DNA of 64,000 nucleotides from Chloroflexota bacterium (GCA_016208315.1 JACQYF010000146.1:1-64000); one strand, 5' to 3'; shown: positions 51,287 through 60,064, numbered from the stretch's first letter. Numbers and translations are program-made. Notes: generated from the sequence alone by a model not told the origin.

Positions 51287-52297
51287 ATGGCGACAATGGT
51301 ACGTCCGACGGTTTCAGCGCCTGACCGCACCGAAAGCGGCCTGACACGTACTGAGGCGCTCGAATGGTTCAAGCAGATGAGCTTGATCCGGCGCTTTGAG
51401 GAACGCGCGGAGGAAGCATACGGCCAGGGCAAGATCGGCGGTTTTTTGCATTTGTATATTGGCGAAGAGGCAATTGCGGTCGGCGCGCTGGCGGCGTTGC
51501 AGCCGGATGACGACGTGGTGACGCACTATCGCGATCACGGCTATGTGCTCGCGCGCGGAGTTGATCCGAAAAAAGTGATGGCCGAATTGTACGGCAAGGC
51601 GACGGGACTCGACAAGGGCAAGGGCGGCTCCATGCACCTGGCCGATGTCTCCAAGCATCTCTGGGGCGGCTATGCAATCGTCGGCGGGCACGTGCCGCTG
51701 GCCGCGGGACTCGCGTTGGCGTCGCAGTACGAAAACCAATCGCGCGTGACGGCCTGTTTCTTGGGCGAAGGCGCGACCAATATCGGCACATTTTTTGCGG
51801 GTTTGAACATGGCCGCCGTTTGGAAATTGCCGCTGTTGATCATCGTCGAGAACAATCGTTATGGAATGGGCACGGCAGTCGAACGCGCGTCCGCGGTGAC
51901 GAACATTTCGGAAAAGGCGTGCGCGTTCAATATCCCCGCGACGCAAATCGACGGCGACGATGTCGTCGCGGTGAAAAATGCCGTCTTCGAAATGGCCGAG
52001 CGCGCGCGGCGCGGCGATGGCCCGCAACTCATCGAGGCGATGACGTATCGTTTCCGCGGCCACTCGATGGGCGACCCCCAGCGCTATCGCACCAAGGAAG
52101 AGGTCGAACAGGCGAAAAAGCTCGACCCGCTGATGCGTTTTCGGGAGCGCATCGTGAACGAGGGGTTAGTGACGCAGGCCGATTTGGAAATCATCGAGAA
52201 TGAGGTGGAGACGGAAGTGGACGAAGCCGTGGCGTTTGCGGAATCGAGTCCGGCGCCCGAACCGGATGAAATGTATCAAGACGTGTTGGCGGAATAA
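51287..52297 (+). CDS. pdhA: Pyruvate (2-oxo acid) dehydrogenase E1 alpha subunit
   Basis: 336 aa; CAGGAGCAGACT precedes the ATG. ThDP-dependent E1 alpha with GKGGSMHL, GGHVPLAAGLAL and a thiamine-binding motif GEGATNIGTFFAGLNMA ending in ENN. The usual GDG reads GEG, a conservative change at a metal ligand site. It decarboxylates a 2-oxo acid with the beta subunit, which begins 2 bases after this stop. Pyruvate is likeliest; acetoin or branched-chain substrates are possible. Confidence 0.9.
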   Translation: MATMVRPTVSAPDRTESGLTRTEALEWFKQMSLIRRFEERAEEAYGQGKIGGFLHLYIGEEAIAVGALAALQPDDDVVTHYRDHGYVLARGVDPKKVMAELYGKATGLDKGKGGSMHLADVSKHLWGGYAIVGGHVPLAAGLALASQYENQSRVTACFLGEGATNIGTFFAGLNMAAVWKLPLLIIVENNRYGMGTAVERASAVTNISEKACAFNIPATQIDGDDVVAVKNAVFEMAERARRGDGPQLIEAMTYRFRGHSMGDPQRYRTKEEVEQAKKLDPLMRFRERIVNEGLVTQADLEIIENEVETEVDEAVAFAESSPAPEPDEMYQDVLAE

Positions 52298-52299
52298 CC

Positions 52300-53271
52300 A
52301 TGTCACAAAAAACCTATCGTGATGCGATTCGGGAAGCTCTGCGCGAAGAAATGGTTCGCGATGAACGCGTTTTGATTATGGGCGAAGAGGTCGGCGTTTG
52401 GGGCGGCACATATGCGGTGACGCGCGGCCTGCACGACGAATTCGGCGACAAGCGCGTCAAGGATACGCCGATCGCCGAAGACGCGATCGTCGGCACGGCG
52501 GTCGGCGCGGCCATGGGCGGCTTGCGGCCCGTCGCGGAATTGATGACGATTAACTTTAGCTTGATTGCGATGGACCAGATCGTCAACAGCATGGCGAAAA
52601 TCCATTACATGTTTGGCGGTCAGGCGAAGGTGCCGATGGTCATTCGCACGCCCGCGGGTTGGGGACAACTCGCGGCGACGCACTCGCAATCGTTCGAGGC
52701 GTGGTTCGCGCACTTGCCCGGCCTGATCGTCGTGATGCCGGGAACGCCGTACGATGCGAAAGGCATGCTCAAGTCGGCGATTCGCTCCGAGAATCCGGTG
52801 ATGTTCATCGAGCACGCGCGCCTGTACGGCGTCAAGGGCGAGGTTCCGGACGAAGAGTACACTGTCCCAATTGGCGAATCGGACGTCAAGCGGACCGGCA
52901 AAGACGTGACCATCGTGACCTGGTCGCGAATGCTCCAAGTCTCGTTGGCTGCCGCGGACCAGTTGGCGAAAGACGGTATCGAGTGCGAGATCGTTGACCT
53001 GCGGACGTTGCGTCCGCTCGATATGGGACCCGCGTACGAATCGGTGCAAAAGACGCATCGCGCGCTCATCGTCGAGGAAGATTGGACAACGTGCGGGATG
53101 GGCGCGGAGATCGCGGCGCGCATCGCGCACGATCAATTCGATTATCTCGACGCGCCGGTCGAGCGCCTGGGCCAAGTCGAGGTGCCGGTTCCTTATGCCA
53201 AGAACTTGGAAGCCCTAATGTTCCCCGACGAGCCGCGGGTGATCGCCAAGATCAAAGAGATGGTGGCGTGA
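52300..53271 (+). CDS. pdhB: Pyruvate (2-oxo acid) dehydrogenase E1 beta subunit
   Basis: 323 aa. Transketolase-like fold: REALREEMVRDERVLIMGEE, HSQSFEAWFAHLPGLIVVMP and the C-terminal RTLRPLDMG and EEDWTTCGMGAEIAARI. It forms the alpha2beta2 E1 with the previous product and passes an acyl group to the E2 lipoyl domain. Its TGA overlaps the E2 ATG by one base. Confidence 0.93.
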   Translation: MSQKTYRDAIREALREEMVRDERVLIMGEEVGVWGGTYAVTRGLHDEFGDKRVKDTPIAEDAIVGTAVGAAMGGLRPVAELMTINFSLIAMDQIVNSMAKIHYMFGGQAKVPMVIRTPAGWGQLAATHSQSFEAWFAHLPGLIVVMPGTPYDAKGMLKSAIRSENPVMFIEHARLYGVKGEVPDEEYTVPIGESDVKRTGKDVTIVTWSRMLQVSLAAADQLAKDGIECEIVDLRTLRPLDMGPAYESVQKTHRALIVEEDWTTCGMGAEIAARIAHDQFDYLDAPVERLGQVEVPVPYAKNLEALMFPDEPRVIAKIKEMVA

Positions 53272-54488
53272 TGGCAACCAACATAATCATGCCGTCGCTG
53301 GGCTTTGACATGACCGAAGGCAAGCTTGCCAACTGGTTGAAAAAAGAAGGCGACCGCGTCGAAAAGGGCCAAGCCATCGCAGAGATCGAAACCGAAAAGG
53401 CGACCGTCGAAATCGAGGCGACCGAGTCGGGCCTTCTGCAAAAGATTATTGTGCCCGCGGGGCAGACCGTTCCGGTGGGGACGATTCTTGCGATGATTGG
53501 CGTCTCAACCTCACCCCCCTTCCCCCCTCTCCTGAAACGAAGTTCAGTTTCAGGAGAGGGGGAAGGGAGCAAGGGGGATAGGGGTGAGGCGCGCATCAAG
53601 GCCTCGCCGCTCGCGCGGCGGATGGCGCAAGAAGCCGGGCTGGACCTCGCGCAGATCAAGGGCACGGGACCGGGTGGGCGCATCATGGAACGTGACATTC
53701 AGGCGGCGGCTCCACCCCCACCCCGGCCCTCCCCCGTCCGCGAGAGCGGCGGACAGGGGAGGGAGAGACCCCCAACCCCTCTCCCGCGCGCGGCGGAGGG
53801 CCGGGTGGGGGTTCCGCTCAATAAGATGCGCCAAGCAATCGCGCGGCGGATGACCGAAAGCAAGACCACGGTGCCGCATTTCTACGTGACCGTGGAAGTC
53901 AACATGGCTGAGGCGCTCAAGATGCGCGAGCAACTGAATGCTGTCGCGTCGGATGCGGAAAAAATCTCGGTCAACGATTTGGTGATTGCGGCAGCCGCAA
54001 GGATTTTGCTCCAGTTCCCGAATTTCAACGCGACCTACCGCGATGGCGCGCTCGGACAACATCCGCAAATCGCCATCGGCATTGCGGTCGCGCTGGAAGA
54101 CGGGCTTATCACACCGGTCCTGCGCGAGCCAGACAAGAAATCGCTAAAGCAAATTGCCGCCGAATCCAAGGCCCTGAACGACCGCGCGCGCAACAACAAA
54201 CTGCGCGCCGACGATCTTGGCAACGGGACCTTCACCGTTTCGAACCTGGGTATGTTCGGAGTGGACGAATTCATCGCCATCATCAATCCACCGGAAGCGG
54301 CGATCCTCGCCGTCGGCGCAGCCGTCAAACGTCCAATCGTCGCGGATGACGACGAAGTCAAGATCGCGCCGATGATGAAGGCGACCATATCCGTAGACCA
54401 CCGCGTGGCCGACGGTGCGCAGTCGGCGCGGTTTATGCAAGCGTTGAAAAAGCTGCTGGAGAATCCGGTGAATTTGTTGGTCAATTAG
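53271..54488 (+). CDS. pdhC: Dihydrolipoamide acyltransferase E2 with in-frame palindromic insertions
   Basis: 405 aa from MATNIIMPSLGF; the track start is 63 codons early. Lipoyl domain 1-78 (ETEKATVEIEA with the lipoyl Lys), E3/E1-binding domain about 108-140 (ASPLARRMAQEAGLDLAQIKGTGPGG), catalytic domain 185-405 with active-site DHRVADG. The two linkers contain DNA palindromes. One at 53509-53589 encodes [20 protein letters not shown] and following residues. The other at 53714-53815 encodes PPPPRPSPVRESGGQGRERP and following residues. Transfers the acyl group to CoA. E3 is not in the window. Confidence 0.92.
   Translation: MATNIIMPSLGFDMTEGKLANWLKKEGDRVEKGQAIAEIETEKATVEIEATESGLLQKIIVPAGQTVPVGTILAMIGVSTSPPFPPLLKRSSVSGEGEGSKGDRGEARIKASPLARRMAQEAGLDLAQIKGTGPGGRIMERDIQAAAPPPPRPSPVRESGGQGRERPPTPLPRAAEGRVGVPLNKMRQAIARRMTESKTTVPHFYVTVEVNMAEALKMREQLNAVASDAEKISVNDLVIAAAARILLQFPNFNATYRDGALGQHPQIAIGIAVALEDGLITPVLREPDKKSLKQIAAESKALNDRARNNKLRADDLGNGTFTVSNLGMFGVDEFIAIINPPEAAILAVGAAVKRPIVADDDEVKIAPMMKATISVDHRVADGAQSARFMQALKKLLENPVNLLVN
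53509..53589. repeat. In-frame palindromic element, E2 gene 1, linker 1
   Basis: Inner arms of 16 bp (53522-53537 and 53547-53562; CCCCCTCTCCTGAAAC and complement) with an 8-nt loop. Outer arms are CCTCACCCC/GGGGTGAGG (53509-53517, 53581-53589). It lies wholly in frame between the lipoyl and binding domains. Same family as 57969-58049. Confidence 0.9.
53714..53815. repeat. In-frame palindromic element, E2 gene 1, linker 2
   Basis: Inner arms CCCTCCCCCGTCCGC and GCGGACAGGGGAGGG match at 14 of 15 positions. Outer arms ACCCCCACCCCGGCCCT/AGGGCCGGGTGGGGGT match apart from one extra base. In frame between the binding and catalytic domains. The sequence differs from linker 1, so it is a second family. 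Confidence 0.85.
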
Positions 54489-54494
54489 TCAACC

Positions 54495-54703
54495 AGTCAT
54501 CAGTAATCAGTGTTCAGTGGTCAGTTACTGAATACTAGACTTTATCGGAAATAAGAAAAGGACTTTGCCGGGCACCAAAAACCAGGTATCCCTTGCTTCA
54601 TGTTGCTACGTGTTGCAACCGCATTTTCAGATTGTTTGACTCGGCTATCCGAAGCCAGTCCTTATTTCCGATAAGGTCTACTGAACACTGATTACTGATG
54701 ACT
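54495..54703. repeat. MITE-like element nested in a word palindrome
   Basis: The outer arms are a perfect 24-bp inverted repeat (54495-54518 and 54680-54703, word CAGTAATCAGTGTTCAGT). Inside lies a 143-bp element (54537-54679) with 19-bp terminal repeats AGACTTTATCGGAAATAAG, 18 of 19 matching, and a non-repetitive 105-bp core. ACTGAATACT and ACTGAACACT directly abut its two ends, like an imperfect target duplication. No ORF in the core. Confidence 0.88.
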
Positions 54704-54717
54704 GATTACTTATTACT

Positions 54718-57468
54718 ATGAACGCCTGGCACGATTTCCCCGGCACGAATGCCGGGTACGTCCTCGAACTCTACGACCGCTATCGGCAAAACCCCAGTGC
54801 CGTCGACGCGGCGACCCGCGAGTTTTTTTCTCACTGGACACCTCCGACTGATGGGGCTGCTCCGGCAAGTACTGAATTACCAATTACCAAAGTAGTCGGG
54901 GCGGTGAATCTGGCGCACGCGATTCGCGCGTTCGGCCACCTCGCCGCGCAACTCGATCCGCTTGGTAGCCCGCCGCGCGGCGACCCTGCGCTGAATCCGG
55001 CGACGCATGGAATCGCCGAAGACGATTTGCGCCAACTGCCTGCCAATCTTGTAGGCGGCCCCGTCGCCGATGGCGCGGCCAATGCGCTCGAAGCGATCCA
55101 GCACCTGCGCGAGGTTTATTCCGGGACGACCGGCTACGATTACGATCACATCCACATTCCCAAAGAACGCGATTGGCTGCGTCAAGCTGCGGAATCGGGA
55201 CGTTTTTGCCCGCCGCAGGAACCGGTTGATGCAGTTGGATTGCTGGATCGCTTGTCGCAGATCGAAGCATTTGAGCATTTTCTGCGCCGAGTGTTTCCCG
55301 GCAAGACGCGCTTTTCGCTCGAAGGTGTGGACATGATGGCGCCGATCTTGGACGAGCTGGTCGGCGCAGCCGTCGAAGCCGGCACGCGCAGCATCCTAAT
55401 CGGCATGGCGCATCGGGGGCGACTCAACGTTCTCGCGCACATCCTTGGCAAACCGTACGCGCAGATTCTCGCCGAATTCCGAGATCCCGCGCGCGCCCAC
55501 AATTTTCGCGAGTCCATGGGTTGGACGGGCGATGTGAAATACCACGCGGGCGCGCGGCGCGCCATTGACGGCGATTTGTCCAAGAGCGTTGTGATCACTG
55601 TGCCGCCGAATCCCAGCCACGTCGAATCCGCCGATCCGTTGGCGCAGGGCATGGCGCGCGCCGCGAGCGAAAGTTGTGACCGCGCCGGCCCGCCGCGCTT
55701 GAACTCGTCTGTTGCGCTGCCGATTCTTATTCACGGCGATGCCGCGTTTCCGGGACAAGGGATCGTCGCCGAGACGCTAAATTATTCGCGGCTGGAGGGC
55801 TATCGGACGGGCGGGACAATTCACATTATCGCGAACAACCAGTTGGGTTACACGACCGAGCCGCAGGCGGGGCGGAGCACGTTGTACGCGAGCGACCTCG
55901 CCAAAGGTTTCGAGATTCCGATCGTTCACGTCAACGCCGACGACCCCGAAGCGTGCATCGAAGCGGCGCGGCTGGCGTCCGGCTATCGCGCGGAATTCCA
56001 CAAGGATTTTCTGATTGATTTGATCGGCTATCGCCGCTACGGCCATAACGAAGGCGACGAGCCGACCTTTACGCAGCCCCTGATGTATCAGAAAATCGCG
56101 CAGCATCCGAGCGTGCGCGCGTTGTGGTCGAATGCGCTCGTCGCGCGCGGGCTGATTGACGACGACGCGGCAAAGGCGATGAGGCTCAAGTACATGGACG
56201 AACTCCAGAGCGCGCTCGAATCGTTGCAGCCCGAGCGAGACTTGGTCGAGCCGGTGCCCGAACCGCCGCCTCCGAAAGCGGCGCAGCACGTCAAGACGGC
56301 GGCGCCAATCGAGCGATTGCGCGAACTGAACGCCGAATTGCTCAAACTGCCGGACGGTTTTGCGCCCAATCCCAAATTGGACCGCGCGATGAAACGACGA
56401 CGCAGCGCTTTGGATCATCCGGACGAAGCGAGTATTGATTGGGCGATGGCCGAGCAACTGGCGTTCGCCGCGATCCTCGCGGACGGCACGCCCATTCGGT
56501 TTACCGGTGAGGATGTTGAGCGCGGGACGTTTGGGCACAGGCATGCGGTTTTCCACGATGTCAAAACCGGCGCGACCTTCACGCCGCTGCAAGCAATGCC
56601 GCAGGCCAAAGCGGCATTCGCCGTATTCGACAGTCCGCTCTCAGAGAATGCCGCGCTCGGTTTTGAGTACGGCTACAACGCTCAGGAACCGGCGCGCCTC
56701 GTGATTTGGGAAGCGCAGTACGGCGATTTTGTGAATGGCGCGCAAATGATTATTGACGAGTTCATCATGTCGGCGCGCGCCAAATGGGGGCAGACGCCGT
56801 CGCTGGTGTTGCTTTTGCCGCACGGTTTTGAAGGCGCAGGTCCCGATCATTCGAGCGGTCGCTTGGAGCGGTTTCTGGAGCTGGCGGCGGAAACGAACGT
56901 GCGCATCGCCAATCCGACGACCGCCGCGCAATACTTTCACTTGCTCCGCCGGCAAGCCGCGTTGTTGAAAAACGATCCACTTCCGCTGATCGTGATGACG
57001 CCCAAGAGTTTGCTGCGTCACCCGCGCGCCGCGTCGCCGCCGCGCGATCTCGCCGAAGGTCGCTGGCAGCCGGTCATTGACGACGACCGCGCGCGAGATC
57101 AAATCAAGCGCCTCGTCTTTTGCAGCGGCAAGGTCTACATTGATCTCGTGACGAGTGAGCATCGCGAAAAGAATCCATCGGTCGCCATTATCCGCGTCGA
57201 GCAGTTGTATCCGTTCCCCGAAGCAGAAATCAGAGCGGTACTCGACGAATATCAGAAAATCGAAGAAATCGTTTGGCTGCAAGAGGAGCCGGAGAATATG
57301 GGCGCGTGGGCGTTCGTCCGGCCGTTGCTGGGCGAATTGACTGGCGAACGCGTACCGCTCCGTTACATTGGTCGCCCGCGCAATAGTAGCCCCGCGGAGG
57401 GTTCGCTGGCGCGGCATGTGGCGAATCAGAAACAATTAATCGAAAAGGCGTTTGAGAGTAAAACGTAA
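54718..57468 (+). CDS. sucA: 2-oxoglutarate dehydrogenase E1 component
   Basis: 916 aa. N-terminal FPGTNAGYVLELYDRYRQNP, then HLAAQLDPLG, the ThDP site IHGDAAFPGQGIVAETLNYS with ANNQLGYTTEP, and the transketolase-like C-terminal half (GHRHAVFHDVKTGATFTPLQ). It decarboxylates 2-oxoglutarate in the TCA cycle and succinylates E2. TELPITKVV at about residue 53 is encoded by GAATTACCAATTACC, an AT-rich word unlike the gene around it. No Shine-Dalgarno site is seen. The C-terminal FESKT and TAA come from the GTAAAACG palindrome. Confidence 0.93.
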   Translation: MNAWHDFPGTNAGYVLELYDRYRQNPSAVDAATREFFSHWTPPTDGAAPASTELPITKVVGAVNLAHAIRAFGHLAAQLDPLGSPPRGDPALNPATHGIAEDDLRQLPANLVGGPVADGAANALEAIQHLREVYSGTTGYDYDHIHIPKERDWLRQAAESGRFCPPQEPVDAVGLLDRLSQIEAFEHFLRRVFPGKTRFSLEGVDMMAPILDELVGAAVEAGTRSILIGMAHRGRLNVLAHILGKPYAQILAEFRDPARAHNFRESMGWTGDVKYHAGARRAIDGDLSKSVVITVPPNPSHVESADPLAQGMARAASESCDRAGPPRLNSSVALPILIHGDAAFPGQGIVAETLNYSRLEGYRTGGTIHIIANNQLGYTTEPQAGRSTLYASDLAKGFEIPIVHVNADDPEACIEAARLASGYRAEFHKDFLIDLIGYRRYGHNEGDEPTFTQPLMYQKIAQHPSVRALWSNALVARGLIDDDAAKAMRLKYMDELQSALESLQPERDLVEPVPEPPPPKAAQHVKTAAPIERLRELNAELLKLPDGFAPNPKLDRAMKRRRSALDHPDEASIDWAMAEQLAFAAILADGTPIRFTGEDVERGTFGHRHAVFHDVKTGATFTPLQAMPQAKAAFAVFDSPLSENAALGFEYGYNAQEPARLVIWEAQYGDFVNGAQMIIDEFIMSARAKWGQTPSLVLLLPHGFEGAGPDHSSGRLERFLELAAETNVRIANPTTAAQYFHLLRRQAALLKNDPLPLIVMTPKSLLRHPRAASPPRDLAEGRWQPVIDDDRARDQIKRLVFCSGKVYIDLVTSEHREKNPSVAIIRVEQLYPFPEAEIRAVLDEYQKIEEIVWLQEEPENMGAWAFVRPLLGELTGERVPLRYIGRPRNSSPAEGSLARHVANQKQLIEKAFESKT

Positions 57469-57520
57469 AACGTGAAACGTAAAACGTAAACTGCTTTTAC
57501 GCATCACGTTTTACGTTTTA
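57459..57520. repeat. Word palindrome of GTAAAACG type, copy 2
   Basis: Left arm 57459-57484 and right arm 57495-57520, about 23 of 26 matching, share the word with 30163-30240. It begins within sucA, supplies its stop, and ends at the AGGGG site of sucB. Confidence 0.88.
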
Positions 57521-57529
57521 GGGGTAGAC

Positions 57530-58738
57530 ATGTCAATCAAAATCGTCGTTCCCGAATTAGGCGAATCGGTCGTCGAGGCAACGGTGGGTCGCTGGCTGAA
57601 GAAAGAGGGCGACCACGTGGATGCCGGTGAGACGATCGTCGAACTTGAAACGGATAAAGTGGATTTGGAAGTCGGCGCAGAACGCGCGGGCGTGCTGGCG
57701 CGGATCGAAAAGAAGGAAGGCGAAGACGTAAAGGTCGGCGAGGTGCTGGGGATGATTGAAGACGCGCCGGAGAAAGTTGCGGCCGCGCCTTCCAAGCCAA
57801 CGCCCCCGCCGAGTATTCCTGAGGAAGCCGCGCACGTTGCGCCGCCCGCGGATGGCGATAAAGTGACTCCGGTTGCGCGGCGGTTCGCCCGGGAAAAGGG
57901 AATTGATTTGGCGCAGGTTGCCGGGACAGGCCCCGGCGGTCGCGTGACCAAGCAGGATGTGGAAGCGTCCCTCACCCCCCTTCCCCCCTCTCCTGGAACT
58001 GAACTTCGTTCCAGGAGAGGGGGGAAGGGGTTGGGGGAGGGGGGTGAGGAGCGCGTGCGCATGTCGCGGCGGCGGCGGACGATCGCGCAGCGGCTGCTCG
58101 AGGCCACGCAAACGACCGCGATGCTCACCACCTTCAACGAGATTGATATGAGCGCGGTGGTGGAGATGCGCCGGCGTCGCCGAGACACGTTCAAGGAGCG
58201 TTACGGCGTCGGTCTCGGTTTCATGTCGTTCTTCGTCAAGGCGAGCATCGGCGCGCTGAAAGCGTTTCCGCAACTCAACGCCGAAATCCAGGGCGACGAA
58301 ATCGTGCTCAAACACTATTACGACATCGGCATCGCGGTCGGCGCAAAGGGCGGATTGGTGGTGCCTGTGTTGCGCGACGCCGACCGCCTATCGTTCGCCG
58401 AAATCGAAAAGGCGATCGGGGAGTTGGCGCAAAAGGCGGAAGAGGGCACCCTGTCCGTCGAGGATTTGCGTGGCGGCACATTCACGATCACCAACGGCGG
58501 CGTGTTCGGCTCGCTCCTCAGCACGCCGATTCTGAACCTGCCGCAAGTCGGCATTCTCGGCCTGCACAAAGTAGAAGAGCGCCCCATCGCGTTGAACGGC
58601 CAAGTGGTCATTCGTCCGATGATGTACGTCGCCGTCAGCTACGATCATCGCATCGTGGATGGCCGCGAAGCCGTTCAGTTTCTCGTTCGAATCAAGCAGT
58701 TGGTGGAAGACCCCGAGGCGCTGCTGTTGGAGGGTTAG
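57530..58738 (+). CDS. sucB: Dihydrolipoamide succinyltransferase E2 with an in-frame palindromic insertion
   Basis: 402 aa; AGGGGTAGAC precedes the ATG. Lipoyl domain 1-78 ([15 protein letters not shown]), binding domain about 112-145 ([26 protein letters not shown]), catalytic domain from about 176 with [20 protein letters not shown] and active-site DHRIVDG. Between binding and catalytic domains, a palindrome (57969-58049) encodes [20 protein letters not shown] and following residues. It moves succinyl from E1 to CoA in 2-oxoglutarate dehydrogenase. It lacks an E3 neighbour. Confidence 0.93.
   Translation: MSIKIVVPELGESVVEATVGRWLKKEGDHVDAGETIVELETDKVDLEVGAERAGVLARIEKKEGEDVKVGEVLGMIEDAPEKVAAAPSKPTPPPSIPEEAAHVAPPADGDKVTPVARRFAREKGIDLAQVAGTGPGGRVTKQDVEASLTPLPPSPGTELRSRRGGKGLGEGGEERVRMSRRRRTIAQRLLEATQTTAMLTTFNEIDMSAVVEMRRRRRDTFKERYGVGLGFMSFFVKASIGALKAFPQLNAEIQGDEIVLKHYYDIGIAVGAKGGLVVPVLRDADRLSFAEIEKAIGELAQKAEEGTLSVEDLRGGTFTITNGGVFGSLLSTPILNLPQVGILGLHKVEERPIALNGQVVIRPMMYVAVSYDHRIVDGREAVQFLVRIKQLVEDPEALLLEG
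57969..58049. repeat. In-frame palindromic element, sucB linker
   Basis: Perfect 19-bp inner arms (57981-57999, 58008-58026; TTCCCCCCTCTCCTGGAAC) with an 8-nt loop, and perfect 11-bp outer arms CCTCACCCCCC/GGGGGGTGAGG. Same family and same reading-frame-neutral placement as 53509-53589. The total of 81 bases equals 27 codons. Confidence 0.92.
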
Positions 58739-58744
58739 GAGCGT

Positions 58745-58850
58745 CGGGCGACCGAGGTCGCAGCAACCCATGGCAAAGTCGACCTTCGCCGACTCTCTGT
58801 AGCCGACGGAGGTCGGCTTTGCTTTGTGTTGCTGCGACCTTGGTCGCCCG
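58745..58850. repeat. MITE-like repeat, GACCGAGGTCGC family, copy 3
   Basis: Terminal arms 58745-58767 and 58828-58850 match at 22 of 23 positions (CGGGCGACCGAGGTCGCAGC and on). Inner GTCGACCTTCGCCGAC and GCCGACGGAGGTCGGC hairpins. It lies between the convergent ends of sucB and folE and could act on both. Confidence 0.9.
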
Positions 58851-58852
58851 TC

Positions 58853-59545
58853 CTACCCGCCGCGATGCCCCCGCTCGTGTTCCAACCCACACGCGACAAA
58901 GAACTCGGCGCGGAGCGCGGGGTCGGTCGCATAGTGGCCGCGCCAGAAGGTCGTCCGCGTGATCGGCGAAATCTCACGCACGCCGCGCATCCGCGTGCAG
59001 GTATGTTCTCCTTCCAAATAGACCGCGACCCCGTGCGGTTTAAGCATGGCGCCGAGCGTATCCGCGACCTGTTCGCCCATGCGTTCCTGAAGCGTAAAGC
59101 GCGAGCCGAAGAGGCGCACCAGCCGCGTCAATTTGGAAATACCGATGATCTGTTCGTGCGCGATGTACCCAACGTAGGCGTGCCCTAGAATTGGGAGCGC
59201 GTGATGCTCGCACAAACCCGAAAAGTGAATCGGTCCTTCGATGACCTGGCTCAGCCGGCAATCGGGTTCGCCGCGGCATTCGGTCTCGAACACGGTCAGC
59301 AGTTTGGGATCGCCGTCGTACCCGCTCGTAATGTCGAACATCGCGCGGATAAAGCGGCGCGGGGTTTCTTTGGTGCCGGGTGTGTTGAGGTCCATTCCGA
59401 AGGTGGCAAAGATCTCGGCGGCATAGCCCTCAAGTCTCTTCATCTGCTCGTCCGATACCTTGCGACGGTTCCGCTCCATCGCTTGTCGAAATTCTTCCTC
59501 GTCCGGCTCCAGACCGGCCAGCGCATCCAAACCATCTGGCGGCAT
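58853..59545 (-). CDS. folE: GTP cyclohydrolase I
   Basis: 230 aa from MPPDGLDALAG, with AGAGGAGAAACC upstream; the track start is 18 codons early. Family motifs: GLCEHHALPILGHAYVGY, GISKLTRLVRLF and EGEHTCTRMRG, giving the zinc Cys/His/Cys set. It converts GTP to 7,8-dihydroneopterin triphosphate, the first step to folate or tetrahydrobiopterin. It stands alone, divergent from the nuo operon. A TTATAC-like -10 lies upstream, without a matching -35 I trust. Confidence 0.95.
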   Translation of the reverse strand: MPPDGLDALAGLEPDEEEFRQAMERNRRKVSDEQMKRLEGYAAEIFATFGMDLNTPGTKETPRRFIRAMFDITSGYDGDPKLLTVFETECRGEPDCRLSQVIEGPIHFSGLCEHHALPILGHAYVGYIAHEQIIGISKLTRLVRLFGSRFTLQERMGEQVADTLGAMLKPHGVAVYLEGEHTCTRMRGVREISPITRTTFWRGHYATDPALRAEFFVACGLEHERGHRGG

Positions 59546-59689
59546 GGTTTCTCCTCTCGTGTCTGTCTTCTCTACTGTATAACGGAGTCCAAGTTTCAAT
59601 GGATTGCCGCGCGCGTTGGAAATATGTGAGAATGGTAACTAGTACCAACTTGCGCCGTTATATGTTTGTGATATTTGGGAGAGTTGAAC

Positions 59690-60064
59690 ATGCAAAGCGG
59701 TCCTCTCTGGCCCTTGGCGGTCTACTTTGCCGCGGTCTTGATCCTTGTCGGCGGTATGGTCGCCCTCTCTTACGTCCTCGGGCAACGGCACTCGCAGCGC
59801 GCGACGGTCGAACCTTACGAATCAGGGATTCGGGTGACCGGCTCGGCGCGGCTGCGCTTTGACGTCAAGTATTACCTCGTCGCGATGTTTTTCGTCATTT
59901 TCGATTTGGAAACGGTCTTTATCGTCGCCTGGGCGATTGCGTTTCGAGAACTGGGTTGGGCGGGCTATATCGAAATCTTGATTTTTATCGGCGTGTTGGT
60001 CGCCGCGCTGATCTATCTGTGGCGATTGGGCGCGCTCGATTGGGGCACGCGAGTCAAGCGATGA
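59690..60064 (+). CDS. nuoA: NADH-quinone oxidoreductase subunit A
   Basis: 124 aa from the ATG at 59690, with GGGAGAG upstream; the track start is a TTG five codons earlier. Three transmembrane helices ([61 protein letters not shown]). The FDLE motif is typical of NuoA/ND3. First gene of the complex I operon. Confidence 0.95.
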   Translation: MQSGPLWPLAVYFAAVLILVGGMVALSYVLGQRHSQRATVEPYESGIRVTGSARLRFDVKYYLVAMFFVIFDLETVFIVAWAIAFRELGWAGYIEILIFIGVLVAALIYLWRLGALDWGTRVKR

